Part shown: piece after piece, positions 52,573-62,680 of the stretch
How the letters are laid out: every line of letters begins with the position of its first letter
How positions within the stretch are numbered: position 1 is the first letter of the stretch
Source: Pseudoalteromonas luteoviolacea
Lineage (GTDB): Bacteria; Pseudomonadota; Gammaproteobacteria; Enterobacterales; Alteromonadaceae
NCBI RefSeq assembly: GCF_001750165.1
Contig: NZ_CP015411.1
Location: 1,888,001 to 1,952,000 of the forward strand
Length of the DNA: 64,000 nucleotides
Direction of reading: 5' to 3'
Notes under the pieces: model-generated
Database searches by the model: none
Told to the model about the DNA's origin: nothing
The model's input: only the letters and a program-made list of their open reading frames with translations
Program-made: the position numbers and the translations under genes

Positions 52573-53471
52573 ATTTCCAACATTACCTTTTGATAACAAA
52601 TTTAACAAAAGCTATCATTAATAATACTGCCGTGGCAAGTATTTAGAGATAATTAACAGCTTATATTAATATAATCATGTTATTTAAAAATAACTAGGAT
52701 TTACTCGATATAAATTTAACCTGATGTTTATTAAATTTTTCATTTGTTGAAAGTTATATTATCAAGGTGTGTTCGAGAAATAAACTGCAAAAGCCAAAAA
52801 AATTAAATTTTTTATTGTTTTTGTATTGAGGTGATTAATGCCAAAGTATTGTAGTATGGAAGATGGTTTTATATTTTATTGTTGATTTTAATGGGATTTA
52901 AAGTGTTATTTTATCAGTTTTTTATGTTTTATTGGTGCGATTTATTCATTAATTTGCGGGCTTTTCTGCCGAAAGTTGCGTGAAAGTTATTTATCACATC
53001 TCATGCTATTGTACTAGTGGATGCAAAAATTGTAGCGGTGTTGCACTTATCTTTAAAGCGATGTAAAAGGCTTTCTCTCGAAATTTGTACCTGTGCACTG
53101 TCCAAAGTTGGCTTGTTATTCAATGCATTGCCCTTTTCGCGACCTATTTTTTGAACCTTTTGAGTGTTATAAAGGCGTTTTGTACATAATTATTAGTGCA
53201 ATGATGCCAAGCTTTTGATCTACAACTCTGGTGGAGAGTATCGCCTAGGTATAGGTTTGGGTTGCTACGAAAATTGAATTTTTCATACTAGTATAATGGT
53301 TTATTATTTTATGTGATGGATTGAATGTAAATCTATTATGTGTTCAGTGAAATTGTATTTTTAAATTAATCACTCGAATGTTTTTTAAATAAAAGAATCT
53401 CAGAAGCTAAAAATATCGTAACTTTTACGATGGCATGGTTTTAAAAAAAAGCTTAGGTGACGCAATATAAA
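52573..53471. other. Long AT-rich intergenic region (about 900 bp)
   Basis: No ORF of normal size. It holds a possible 15-codon gene (52838-52885) and, around 53010-53160, ORF-like sequence open on both strands (plus: LSLEICTCALSKVGLLFNAL) that may be a decayed gene or repeated element. I cannot name it. Confidence 0.5.
52838..52885 (+). CDS. Possible 15-residue Cys-containing peptide
   Basis: ATG at 52838 has GAGG six bases upstream and encodes MPKYCSMEDGFIFYC before TGA. It is divergent from the XRE cassette. The good ribosome site is the only positive evidence; chance is quite possible. Confidence 0.2.
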   Translation: MPKYCSMEDGFIFYC

Positions 53472-53505
53472 AAACGGTGCAATTTAGGCAGGTTTTGCAC
53501 CGTTT
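53472..53505 (-). terminator. Rho-independent terminator of the 53551 lipoprotein gene
   Basis: On the minus strand AAACGGTGCAA and TTGCACCGTTT form an 11-bp stem with a 12-base loop followed by TTTATATT. Confidence 0.85.
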
Positions 53506-53550
53506 ATAGGGAGATTTCAATATTAGTAATGATTGTTTATTATCTAGGTG

Positions 53551-55119
53551 TTACCCTTCGCAGTCTTCCCATATTTCACCATCGTTACTGCAATGCGTAA
53601 TATAAGTGCCGTCATCTCGGTAAGTTTCGCGTTTCCATGTACCATCACTATACTTATATGTCGTAATGCGGTTTTCGCTAGAGTCATCAGTAATACGCTT
53701 TTCCCAAGAGTAAAAAGGAATAGTAATGTCTTTGTCAAACTCGTGTCCAGATTGAACAAAATAATAAGTTAAAACTAATATATCTAAGAGATTTGGTTTG
53801 TCAGCTAAATTAACCCAGTCAGGTAGATCGTTTTTCGAATTTTTATCTTGTGTTATGGACGTTAAGTAATTGACGCCATTTTTACTATAGCTAACCGACA
53901 ACCCTCTGTATGGTGCGTCACTAAAATCAATTTTATTATTACACATTTCTTCGTGAGAGGTGCGATCAACTGATTTGTAGTTGTCTAAAGAATAGGTAAT
54001 ATCACCAATTTTTATTTCCAAAACTTCTGAGTGGTGGCAAACACCTAGATCGTCCAGTGTGTTTTTTTCCATATCTACATATCGTCTATAGTTATGACCA
54101 TCACCCCAAGGCTGAGTTGTAATTTTACGATCGTAGTGTACAAACAGAACTTCTTCTAAGTTCTCATCCATTCGAACTGTTTCATTCACAATTGGCGCAT
54201 CGTCTTCAGCATATATCACAATGCTTCTATACCAAACACGCTCTTCGCTTTGTGGTTGCGCAGGAGGCGTGTCTTGGTAATGAAGAACACGGATCTCATG
54301 CGCATCAAGATATTCTTTTGCAAGGGCAAGGTACTTTTCAACACTTGCTTGAAGTCCTTTAACAATGTTTTCAGCTAATTTTTTTAGGCTTTCATCGCCA
54401 CTCTCAATGTAGTCACTAAATAGCTGCTCTTCTGAGATATTATAGTGATCAACGACTTGCTTTATACTCTTGCTCAAAACAATTTGTAGCTGTTTCTTTA
54501 GCTTGTTGTCGGCAATGATTTCAGCGCAAGTGGTGTTTTTAAATTCATCGGATTTATAAAGTGATTGCCATAATACCGTGGTTAACGGTGTTATATGTTG
54601 CAAGGTTTCATCATCCGGTGTTGTGAAAGACGGAGGCAATACCATCTGATATGCTTTTGTTACTTCACCTAAGTCCTCATCAATGGCACCTACTGGGACG
54701 TCAACGTAAGTAGGTACATAAGCCGCACATTGGGCCTGCTCTTCAGTCAGTTCAAGTTCGTAGCTGCCTTTGTCTGTTGAAATTACAAAAGGTTCATGTT
54801 CATCTTTTTTGGCGTTGCTGTTTAGGTCAAGCCAAACTGTTGCGCCTTTTACATAGCCATCAATAACGCGTCCTCGCCTAGCATACCGGCTTTGATCTGT
54901 ATCTACAGGAGGAGTTGAGTCTGCATTATCTGCAGATCCTGAGTCACTCTCAGGTGTTTGGGATCCTGTATTCCCATTATGTTGAACAGGAGGCGTGCTG
55001 GTGTTTTTATTATTGAGTTCAATAGAAGGTGAGCCGGAGCCGCCTTTACCACCACAGCCTGTAAAAAGAGAGCCGCATAATATTGCTAACGTGAGTGTTT
55101 TTAATTGAGTTTTAAACAT
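53551..55119 (-). CDS. Large lipoprotein, unknown function
   Basis: A 522-residue lipoprotein (lipobox LFTGC near residue 22) with a low-complexity Ser/Asn/Pro/Asp linker to about residue 75. GRVIDGYVKGATVWLDLNSNAKKDEHEPF, then STDKGSYELELTEEQA is a beta-sandwich unit (SdrD B-like/carboxypeptidase-regulatory type) common in Pseudoalteromonas surface lipoproteins. The C-terminal half repeats SDGTWKRETYRDDGTYITHC and SNDGEIWEDC. AAGGA precedes the ATG. It is divergent from the hybrid regulator at 55407, which may control it. Confidence 0.75.
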   Translation of the reverse strand: MFKTQLKTLTLAILCGSLFTGCGGKGGSGSPSIELNNKNTSTPPVQHNGNTGSQTPESDSGSADNADSTPPVDTDQSRYARRGRVIDGYVKGATVWLDLNSNAKKDEHEPFVISTDKGSYELELTEEQAQCAAYVPTYVDVPVGAIDEDLGEVTKAYQMVLPPSFTTPDDETLQHITPLTTVLWQSLYKSDEFKNTTCAEIIADNKLKKQLQIVLSKSIKQVVDHYNISEEQLFSDYIESGDESLKKLAENIVKGLQASVEKYLALAKEYLDAHEIRVLHYQDTPPAQPQSEERVWYRSIVIYAEDDAPIVNETVRMDENLEEVLFVHYDRKITTQPWGDGHNYRRYVDMEKNTLDDLGVCHHSEVLEIKIGDITYSLDNYKSVDRTSHEEMCNNKIDFSDAPYRGLSVSYSKNGVNYLTSITQDKNSKNDLPDWVNLADKPNLLDILVLTYYFVQSGHEFDKDITIPFYSWEKRITDDSSENRITTYKYSDGTWKRETYRDDGTYITHCSNDGEIWEDCEG

Positions 55120-55406
55120 GCATGTTCCTTAATACGCAGGTTTATAAGTTACTGCTTCGATTGTTATTTTAATACTGCTATGCAGAGATTTTAGAATTTG
55201 CAAAGCGCATTCGATATGAAAAATTTTAAGCAAATTTGGGCTAAACTCGGTAGTTAAAAACAGACAAAAAAGCGTAATTTTCTGCCAAAAAGGAAAGTTA
55301 ACTACAAAGTTTTATAATTATTAGGTTGTTGCTATTATGTCAAATAGGTACAATGGTTCTCAACCACAAATATAAAAATAAGTAAATATAACAACACCCT
55401 AGTAAC

Positions 55407-58400
55407 ATGATTCATAATTTATCATCGACATTTTTTGTTAGCTACTTCCTTATTTTTGTTGCACTTTTTTGCAGTAAGGGCAGCGCTGAGCCCAATTTTT
55501 CCAATGTACTAGGGGTTGGTGACGGGTTACCGAGTAATCGTGTATTTGATATTGAACGTGACCATCTAGGTTATATGTGGTTGGCTACGGAGCAGGGGGT
55601 TGCAAGGTTTGATGGCATGTATGTGAAACGTTTTTCAGCACATACGACACCAACGCTCAGTTTGTCTCTAAAAGTTCGAGATTTGTTATTCGACAGAAAC
55701 AATCGCCTGTGGGTTGCTGGTAAACAGGGCCTTGAGTTGCTTGAGCCATATAGCGAGCGGTTTGAGCCCATAACTCCTAGTCAACAAAGTATGCAGTTAA
55801 ATGCTTATAGTGTTATTGAATCGCAACTCGGTACTGTTTGGGTTGGCGCAAGCACTGGATTGTTCCAATATACTGACAATGAATTGAAGCCCATGGCTTT
55901 GACGTTGAACGAAAAGCAAATCACGCCTCATGTGTTGTCTTTGACAGAAGCAGGACCGAATGAACTATTATTGGCCACCGAAAACGGTGTTTTACTCCTA
56001 GATTTGACCACATTTAAGGTTCAATATTTGCAAAATGATGTAGGTGAAACTGTTTTCGCTGATAGGGTATGGCGCTTAAGTGACGGACGTATTTGGCTGG
56101 CAATTCATGGACAAGGCTTAGCAACGTATAGCGCGAAAACGGAAAAAGTATCAATGCGATATATAGATGAAAACGAGTTTGATACAGTTGGCTATGTTTT
56201 TGATTTATTAAGAAACAAAGAACAGTTTTTGGCGGCCTCACTTAATACCGGTTTACTCACTTTAAATGATGGTACAGTAGAAAGTAATCAAGGGTTACCC
56301 CCTTTACTGTCTTTATATCAGGATGAGCAAGTGACGGCATATGGTAGCTTCAGTGAAGGTGTCACTTTTAGCTCAGCAAATCATAATGCTGTAAAAAACC
56401 AATATTTCGCCCACCCAAGCGAAACTGGCCAATATGAAATTAACGATATTTTGATGACTCAAGATGCTATCTGGTTTGCTGATCAATTGGCAGGTGTTTG
56501 TCGTTATTCTTTACAGGGCGTATTTGAAGCGTGTTTAGAGACCGATGATTTATCAGCGCAAGCAATTACACAATCTGCTGATGGCCGCGTATGGGTTAGT
56601 TTATATCAAACTCTTGTTCAAATTGAACCAGATAGTTTGAAAGTTATTCGACAATTCGACTTCTCAAATTATCAAATACCAGACTCGATCTATGCGATTG
56701 CTTCACAAAGTGATCACTCTGTGTGGTTATCTCACAGCTTTGATGGATTGACTCATTTAAATGCAGTTACTGGAAAAGTAGAGCGATTTCACACGGGTAA
56801 TTCTTCATTGAAAAGTGATGAGGTACATAGTATTGCGTTATATGAAGATACTTTGTGGGTTGCAACATCAAAGGGGTTACAAGCTTTTGATATGCGCTCT
56901 GAAAAACTGACAGTAGGTATGCCACTGGCCAATGACATTACCACAGCAGTATATGATTTATCTGTCAGTCCACAGGGACTGTTATTTATCCAGACAGATA
57001 TCGATGTACGAGTGTTTGATTTAAAAACACAGGCATGGCTAGAACTACCAGACAAAATTAAAAGTTTAACAGATACAAGTATCGCCTTTGATGATAATGG
57101 CTTTGCATGGTTCGCAAGTAGTCATGGGTTAATGGGCTGGTCTCGTGAAAATACAAACGTTTCTGTGCGTCACTTTGATAAAGGGGATGGCTTGTACCCC
57201 CAAGGGTATTTAGGTGGTGCCGGCGATGGCTTAAATCAGCAAGTGGTGTTCGCATCGCCAGATGGATTAAGTATTTTTAATCCTGATAAGTTCGACTTTT
57301 CAGAGGCTTCACCTAAAGTCAGTGAGTTTGAATTGACGTTTACAGACGGTGAAACTCAAAGCTATTTTAATCAAACAAATATGCCTCTTTTACCATATGA
57401 CCACGCAAGTATTCGATTTGTTCTGGCTAACACAAACTTCTCAAGTGCTGTTAAGCAGCAATTTAAGTATAAGCTAGAAGGAGTTGCAAATACTTGGGTT
57501 GAGCTTGGTAAAAGCCGAGTGCTGATGATCCCAAAGCTTGCACATGGAGAATATACTCTGCTACTGAAAAGCACAGATAGTGACGGTAACTGGTCGGGTA
57601 ATGTAGGTCGGTTTTCTTTTGTTATTCAAACACCTTGGTACCTAACTGTATGGGCATTTTGCTTATATGGTTTATTGGCATTACTCACCCTGTTTGTTTT
57701 ATACCGTGCTCGAATTGGTACCCTCAGGCGCATTCAAATAGCGCTAGAGAAAGAAGTTGCTACTCAAACTCAAGAAATAAGTAAACAAAATAAGCTGCTG
57801 ATAGAAAAAACAGAAGCCTTGGCTGATGCTCAAGCACAGCGTTCAGCCTTACTAAGAACACTGTCACATGAATTGATGACTCCGGTGTCGCTGATCCAGG
57901 GGCCTGCAGAACAATTGATAAAAATACAGCATTCTGATGAACGCAGCAAAATGGCCAATATTGTTGTGAGTAATGCTAAACGCCTCAAAGTGCTAATTCA
58001 GCAACTGATGCAGGTTTCTAATTTAAACCAAGAATCATCCTTGGCACTTGAAACGGCACAAGTACCTATAACAAGTTTTTGTATGTCTCAAATTTGCCAA
58101 GAGCAAGTTGCTGCATTTCTTCCTGTTGCCCATCAGCGGGGCATTGAACTAACAGTTAGCATAGAAAAAGATATTTATATTCAAGCACGGCCAGATCAAC
58201 TTGAGCAGTGTGTCAGTAATTTACTCAGTAATGCCGTTAAATACAGTCACGATGGTGGCGAGGTAGTGATCAGTCTAGAGATGATTTCATCATCTACTCA
58301 ACCAAGGTGTAGACTAAGGGTCAAAGACTTTGGCATAGGTATTGAAGTTGCTGAGCAGAAAGCTATATTTTCTCCTGAGTATCGGGCAGAGAATGGCCGT

Positions 58401-59405
58401 TTACAAAATGTAGGCTTAGGCATTGGCCTGAGTGTCGTAAAATCGGTAGTAGACGAGTTAGATGGCGCTATTGACGTTATCTCTGACATTGGCAAGGGAA
58501 GTGAGTTTAGCTTGGTTTTTGAGACATTTTCGAATGTTAATTGCTCCTCGCTTGATAAAGTGGTGACAAATAAGCTGCATGATAGTAGCAATAAAACAAT
58601 TTTAATTGTCGACGATACCCCTGACATGCTTACGCTATTACATAGCGTGTTTAGTGTTGATTATCAGGTAGAGCAAGCCTCTGATGGTTTACAAGGAGTT
58701 CAAATGGCAAAAGAACTGCTGCCTGATCTCATTATATCTGATGTCATGATGCCTAAATTGGACGGGTTTGGTTTACTAAGCTCGGTGAAGCAGGATGCCC
58801 TGACTGCGCATATTCCAGTGATATTGCTGACTGCGAATTTAAATGAACAAAAAGAACTAGAGGGGTTGAGTCGTCAAGCTGATGACTATATAACCAAGCC
58901 TTTTAGTGTTCAGGCATTTGAATTAAAAGTACGCAACGTATTTATGCACCATGCAGCAAACATAGCAAAATGGCACTCTCGTATTGAGAAACCCTGTGAG
59001 AGCCAAACCGATGGTTTACCATTGTTACCCAAATTTAGTTTTAAAGATGAACCATATATTTATGACTTTCTCGATAAACTCGATAGTGTGATCCATAAAT
59101 CTTATCAAGACCCTCAGGTAGGAGTGCCAGAACTTGCCAAAGAGATGGCGCTAAGTGAACGTCAGTTGCATCGTAAGTTGAGCGCGGTCATGTCAATGGG
59201 AGCTAATGAATACTTGAGGAATTATCGCTTGTATCAGTCAATAACACCTTTATTACACGGTAAAAGCGTAGCAGAGGTGGCTGATTTTGTTGGGTTTAAC
59301 TCTGCATCCTACTTCAGCGCATGTTTTAAAAAGCACTATGGGTTAACTGCAAAAAGCTATGTTCAGAAGCATAGAGATAAACATAAAACGAGTAGGTTGG
59401 CTTAA
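55407..59405 (+). CDS. Hybrid two-component regulator: propeller sensor, kinase, receiver and AraC domain
   Basis: A 1332-residue one-protein signalling system. Signal peptide; two-component-regulator propeller repeats (about 35-620; for example GYMWLATEQGVARFDG, GTVWVGASTGLFQY); Y_Y_Y domain (about 650-738); one membrane helix (about 745-767); H-box LRTLSHELMTPVSLIQG; ATPase with GLGIGLSVVKSV; receiver with Asp in IISDVMMPKLDGFG; C-terminal AraC HTH (VPELAKEMALSERQLHRKLSAV, VADFVGFNSASYFSACFKKHYG). HTCS proteins of Bacteroidetes detect oligosaccharides and switch on nearby genes. Likely target here: the divergent lipoprotein gene. Confidence 0.93.
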   Translation: MIHNLSSTFFVSYFLIFVALFCSKGSAEPNFSNVLGVGDGLPSNRVFDIERDHLGYMWLATEQGVARFDGMYVKRFSAHTTPTLSLSLKVRDLLFDRNNRLWVAGKQGLELLEPYSERFEPITPSQQSMQLNAYSVIESQLGTVWVGASTGLFQYTDNELKPMALTLNEKQITPHVLSLTEAGPNELLLATENGVLLLDLTTFKVQYLQNDVGETVFADRVWRLSDGRIWLAIHGQGLATYSAKTEKVSMRYIDENEFDTVGYVFDLLRNKEQFLAASLNTGLLTLNDGTVESNQGLPPLLSLYQDEQVTAYGSFSEGVTFSSANHNAVKNQYFAHPSETGQYEINDILMTQDAIWFADQLAGVCRYSLQGVFEACLETDDLSAQAITQSADGRVWVSLYQTLVQIEPDSLKVIRQFDFSNYQIPDSIYAIASQSDHSVWLSHSFDGLTHLNAVTGKVERFHTGNSSLKSDEVHSIALYEDTLWVATSKGLQAFDMRSEKLTVGMPLANDITTAVYDLSVSPQGLLFIQTDIDVRVFDLKTQAWLELPDKIKSLTDTSIAFDDNGFAWFASSHGLMGWSRENTNVSVRHFDKGDGLYPQGYLGGAGDGLNQQVVFASPDGLSIFNPDKFDFSEASPKVSEFELTFTDGETQSYFNQTNMPLLPYDHASIRFVLANTNFSSAVKQQFKYKLEGVANTWVELGKSRVLMIPKLAHGEYTLLLKSTDSDGNWSGNVGRFSFVIQTPWYLTVWAFCLYGLLALLTLFVLYRARIGTLRRIQIALEKEVATQTQEISKQNKLLIEKTEALADAQAQRSALLRTLSHELMTPVSLIQGPAEQLIKIQHSDERSKMANIVVSNAKRLKVLIQQLMQVSNLNQESSLALETAQVPITSFCMSQICQEQVAAFLPVAHQRGIELTVSIEKDIYIQARPDQLEQCVSNLLSNAVKYSHDGGEVVISLEMISSSTQPRCRLRVKDFGIGIEVAEQKAIFSPEYRAENGRLQNVGLGIGLSVVKSVVDELDGAIDVISDIGKGSEFSLVFETFSNVNCSSLDKVVTNKLHDSSNKTILIVDDTPDMLTLLHSVFSVDYQVEQASDGLQGVQMAKELLPDLIISDVMMPKLDGFGLLSSVKQDALTAHIPVILLTANLNEQKELEGLSRQADDYITKPFSVQAFELKVRNVFMHHAANIAKWHSRIEKPCESQTDGLPLLPKFSFKDEPYIYDFLDKLDSVIHKSYQDPQVGVPELAKEMALSERQLHRKLSAVMSMGANEYLRNYRLYQSITPLLHGKSVAEVADFVGFNSASYFSACFKKHYGLTAKSYVQKHRDKHKTSRLA

Positions 59406-59533
59406 CATTCTCGTCTAATAAGGTCGGTGCCACTTTTTCAAGTGGAATAGCTAAACAATGTGCTACTCAAGCGTCTTTGTTTTTGTATTCTTGCACTTAG
59501 CACCGATATTATAAGCTAAATGGATGTCGATTT

Positions 59534-60112
59534 TTAACCGCTCTTCTCTTTTATTGAATAAATGATCATAGCTAACAGTGTGCCACAGGTTAATGACCAA
59601 GGAAGGTAGTGAAGTAACTCAAATGTGTCATAAACAAAAGTAGAAGTAAAATCTAAAGCAATCCTCAAGTAGTTTTCAATTAGGGCTAGAAAACATACCA
59701 GCATCAGGAACAAAAAGTACCAATGATATAAAGCATCGAAATATGTGAGTTTAATATTGTTCGAACTTGAAATAAGTCTAGATAACTGCACTCTGAAAAT
59801 AAAGACACAAAATGCGACAAAATTCACGATTAACTGTACACCAAAAACATAAGTCCCTTGGCTTAGATAATCATTATCAATTGCTGTTAAGTCTATAAGT
59901 CCTGAGATGAAAATTATATAGTTTAGGCTATTGATGGTCAGTAAAAAAAGAGATGTGTGAAAGATGTTTATATCCTTTAATACTTGTCCAGCAAAGAGGG
60001 CAAAGCATAAAAGTAGTATATACAAGGGAGTTACTACAAAGGGGGTCTTTAATTGTATAAAAAAAGCTAAAATTGCTACGACGCTTAACACAATCAAAAA
60101 GGAGGTTTTCAT
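59534..60112 (-). CDS. Polytopic membrane protein, possible distant relative of the 50423/51720 pair
   Basis: A 192-residue protein with six helices (near 5-20, 27-43, 50-72, 88-108, 130-150, 168-186). Size, topology and a central charged loop before the last helices (VQLSRLISSSNNIKLTYFDALYHWYFLF, then ENYLRI) resemble the 50423 and 51720 proteins, though identity is low. It is also preceded on the same strand by a small XRE gene (60345-60608), 230 bp upstream. No peptide gene is visible near it. Function unknown. Confidence 0.65.
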   Translation of the reverse strand: MKTSFLIVLSVVAILAFFIQLKTPFVVTPLYILLLCFALFAGQVLKDINIFHTSLFLLTINSLNYIIFISGLIDLTAIDNDYLSQGTYVFGVQLIVNFVAFCVFIFRVQLSRLISSSNNIKLTYFDALYHWYFLFLMLVCFLALIENYLRIALDFTSTFVYDTFELLHYLPWSLTCGTLLAMIIYSIKEKSG

Positions 60113-60321
60113 AGGCTAATAATGTGTTTATGTTGCTTTCTAAAATCTATAATTGAGCGTGATAGCATGAGTAGTTTTTATCGTAGGTGTAAATGTTACA
60201 TTTATTTTGAGATTAAATTTTTTATAATTCAAGCCAATATAGTGCCTTAACTTTAAATTATAAATATTTAAATACTAAGTATTGAAAGTGTTTCTTTATT
60301 TTTTTGGGTTAAGTTCCTCTC

Positions 60322-60359
60322 ACTGTTACTTCGTTTTCTTACTGTTACTTCGTTTTCTT
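60322..60359. repeat. 19-bp tandem duplication over the XRE gene stop
   Basis: ACTGTTACTTCGTTTTCTT is repeated exactly at 60322-60340 and 60341-60359, with a third diverged copy beginning at 60360. The repeat unit includes the stop codon of the 60345 gene, so it looks like a slippage duplication. Confidence 0.9.
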
Positions 60360-60608
60360 TCTGTTATTTTGCTCTACTTTGATATTTTTATTGACTTGGC
60401 TCTGTATTGCATCAATCTGGTTGACCACAGAGCGGGTATCAATTTTGCAAAAAATTAGCCATTTTAAGAAGTCCCTCATTTTGGGCTGACCGACATCTAA
60501 TTCATAGTTACTTACGGTTTCTCTGGATATGCCTAGTTTGTCAGCCATCTCTTTTTGGGTTAAACCTGCATTGACTCTCATGCTTTTTAGGTCATCACCA
60601 CTTATCAC
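60345..60608 (-). CDS. Small XRE-family regulator
   Basis: An 87-residue protein. LKSMRVNAGLTQKEMADKLGISRETVSNYELDVGQPKM is a complete Cro/C1-type HTH; the tail is basic (NNRKKTK). It lies 230 bp upstream of the 59534 membrane protein on the same strand. The gap contains the tandem repeat and no hairpin terminator, so cotranscription is possible. Confidence 0.88.
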   Translation of the reverse strand: MISGDDLKSMRVNAGLTQKEMADKLGISRETVSNYELDVGQPKMRDFLKWLIFCKIDTRSVVNQIDAIQSQVNKNIKVEQNNRKKTK

Positions 60609-60835
60609 TTTCCTTATCCTCTTCCATTTTGTTCATTCGGAGATTTTTCCGCATGCATTGTTTCACGATATTAACATTGATTTTTCATAAGTAAATATCT
60701 TGGCTTTGAGTTCCTTGGTTTTCATGACGATAGTATCTGTCGTGCGTAGCCTAGATGTCGCTCTAGTAATGTTTACTCAAAAGCGTATTAATAATTTCCG
60801 TTTGTTATCAATAACCACTTTTATAAGGACAATAT

Positions 60836-61108
60836 ATGGTTAGCAGATTTATGAGACATGACGCAGTGAAGCGCAGATTGGTAATTAACAAGTTAATGTT
60901 AGAAATGCAGCATAACTTAAAAATTATAAGAAAAAATAGAAACTTAACGCAAAAGCAATTAGGGGATAAGCTAAATGTTGACCAGGCGACAATCAGCAAT
61001 TTTGAGAATGGTAAAACCTACATGACTATTGAGCTTGTGTATGAAATGTATTTAATTTTCGGTAATGAATTCTCGTTACCCTGTATAAGGTACTTAGATG
61101 ATAAATAG
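60836..61108 (+). CDS. Small XRE-family regulator
   Basis: A 90-residue protein. HNLKIIRKNRNLTQKQLGDKLNVDQATISNFENGKTYMTIELVYEMYLIF is the HTH; the first 25 residues are a short basic extension. TAAGGA lies six bases before the ATG. It is divergent from the 60345 XRE gene, 227 bp away. Related in its DQATISN recognition helix to the 52291 regulator, so the two might see similar operators. Confidence 0.87.
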   Translation: MVSRFMRHDAVKRRLVINKLMLEMQHNLKIIRKNRNLTQKQLGDKLNVDQATISNFENGKTYMTIELVYEMYLIFGNEFSLPCIRYLDDK

Positions 61109-61447
61109 CCGATATTGTTTGATTTTAGCTGGATTGGCTTAAAGTTCAGGAAAGGACTGCGAGTTCTTAATACAAGCTTTCATGAGTAAATCATACAAGA
61201 CGAAGTTTTATGATTTTTAAAATTACATTGTTTTAACGAGTGCAATCCGTATGTAGACGAACAAAAGCTTACCTATGGGTGGCATTAAACCTACTTATGT
61301 TTTATTGCCTAGCATTTTTGGGTAAAAGTTGAAATGGGCGATTAGTCGATATTGACAGACGGCAGCTTGGAAATATAGTAGGAACGCGGTGTCTATTAAT
61401 TGAGCATCTTTGGCACTGCAGCCACCCAAAATTATAAAGGAATGATA
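61109..61447. other. Intergenic stretch, nothing called
   Basis: AT-rich; one 16-codon ORF at 61276 without a ribosome site. No hairpin or repeat that I can support. Confidence 0.4.
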
Positions 61448-62200
61448 ATGATTAATAAAATAGCTTTAATATGTGCAATGGCCTCTATGTCAGCAGTTTC
61501 TAATGAAGTGATCTATGATACAGACTCACAAGCAGGTATTAATACGTATTATGCACAGGGTCCAATTAGTGAAGTTGAGGTGCAAAGCCGCAGTGCATCG
61601 TATCTTTCAGCGCGATTTTTTGTAACAGGAACTGATGTGAACTGCCCCAATGCGCAAGTAATCAATGAAAATACTTGGCAAGTGTTGGCAGAGTTACCTG
61701 TACAAGGAAACACGGCCATTACAGGTACATTACCGAGTGGTTTTGAAAGCACGCCTAAGTCTTTACAGATCACTTGTCATAGTGATAGTAAAACTTATAC
61801 TGTATATCACAAAATTCCTGCTGCTCCAGTCATTAATTGGGAAAGCGAGATGACGGTATCAAATTGGGTAAATGGCAGTCATGCTGGGTACTATGCAAAT
61901 ATTAATTATGTATCAGCAGCCTTTGTAAATAATAATGCACCAGATGGCCTGTGTACTTTTTCAAACTTAGTTGGACAAACTCCTAGCGTTATTGAAAGCA
62001 AACAAGGGGTGGCTTTTAATAGTGCACACTTTACTACCGAAGGCACGGCTTTAGCGGATGGACAATATGTATATAGGTACGTTGTATCTGAAATTATTTG
62101 CAAAAATGCAGGTGGCACTACGCGTGCTGTTGAAGCCTGGGACTTAGGTTATGATCATAGCCCTTCACCAGATCGAGATTATACAGTTTATTCTTATTAA
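61448..62200 (+). CDS. Secreted protein of unknown function
   Basis: A 250-residue protein with signal peptide (MINKIALICAMASMSAVS, cleavage before NEV). The mature part is beta-rich with paired cysteines (VNCPNAQV/ITCHSD and LCTFSN/IICKNAG). ATG 61448 is chosen because AAGGA lies six bases upstream; earlier Met codons overlap that site. No family recognised. Isolated in the accessory region. Confidence 0.68.
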   Translation: MINKIALICAMASMSAVSNEVIYDTDSQAGINTYYAQGPISEVEVQSRSASYLSARFFVTGTDVNCPNAQVINENTWQVLAELPVQGNTAITGTLPSGFESTPKSLQITCHSDSKTYTVYHKIPAAPVINWESEMTVSNWVNGSHAGYYANINYVSAAFVNNNAPDGLCTFSNLVGQTPSVIESKQGVAFNSAHFTTEGTALADGQYVYRYVVSEIICKNAGGTTRAVEAWDLGYDHSPSPDRDYTVYSY

Positions 62201-62680
62201 CTCTGAGTGTTAAGAAAGGATAACCACTGAATTTTAGGTTGTGTGTAGAGGCTTTCATAAAACCTCTACTTATTCTAATGCAGACTGAAATCCTTGAGGC
62301 CTCTGTTGTGTCGGTAACGTATTCTGTTTTCTCTCATCTATTTTCGTTGTGGGGTAATACTACTTTGGTTCTATGAAATTGAATCGACTCGTTATGGTAT
62401 TTGATCACTGTTTAATATGGCTTTCTCAGGGTCTAACTCACTTTGCGCTCTACCGAAATTTTTTCCATAGACTCTACTGCATAAGCCGTCTGAAATAGTT
62501 TGCCTTCACTAATGAAAATTACATTCGAATAACCTTCAATTGCTTGTGGTTTATAGCTTGGCTATATTATTAAACTTATTTTAGGGGGGTGGGCGAGTAC
62601 TGAATTCATATCATAACAGGTTTGAAGAGATAAAGGCGCAACTAGAGTTAAGTGCACAAGAAGATTTAATAGGAGATGAG
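62201..62680. other. Intergenic stretch, nothing called
   Basis: About 480 bp without a supported gene or strong structure. A short open frame continues from about 62605 into the repeat region (RFEEIKAQLELSAQEDLIG) but has no start or ribosome site and is probably a relic. Confidence 0.4.

Noticed and set aside
53200..53276. Plus-strand reading with YNSGGEYRLGIGLGCYEN, similar in its GGEY to the GG-peptide
   Set aside because: No start codon with a ribosome site in frame, stop close upstream, and position -4 is not hydrophobic. Possible relic, not called.
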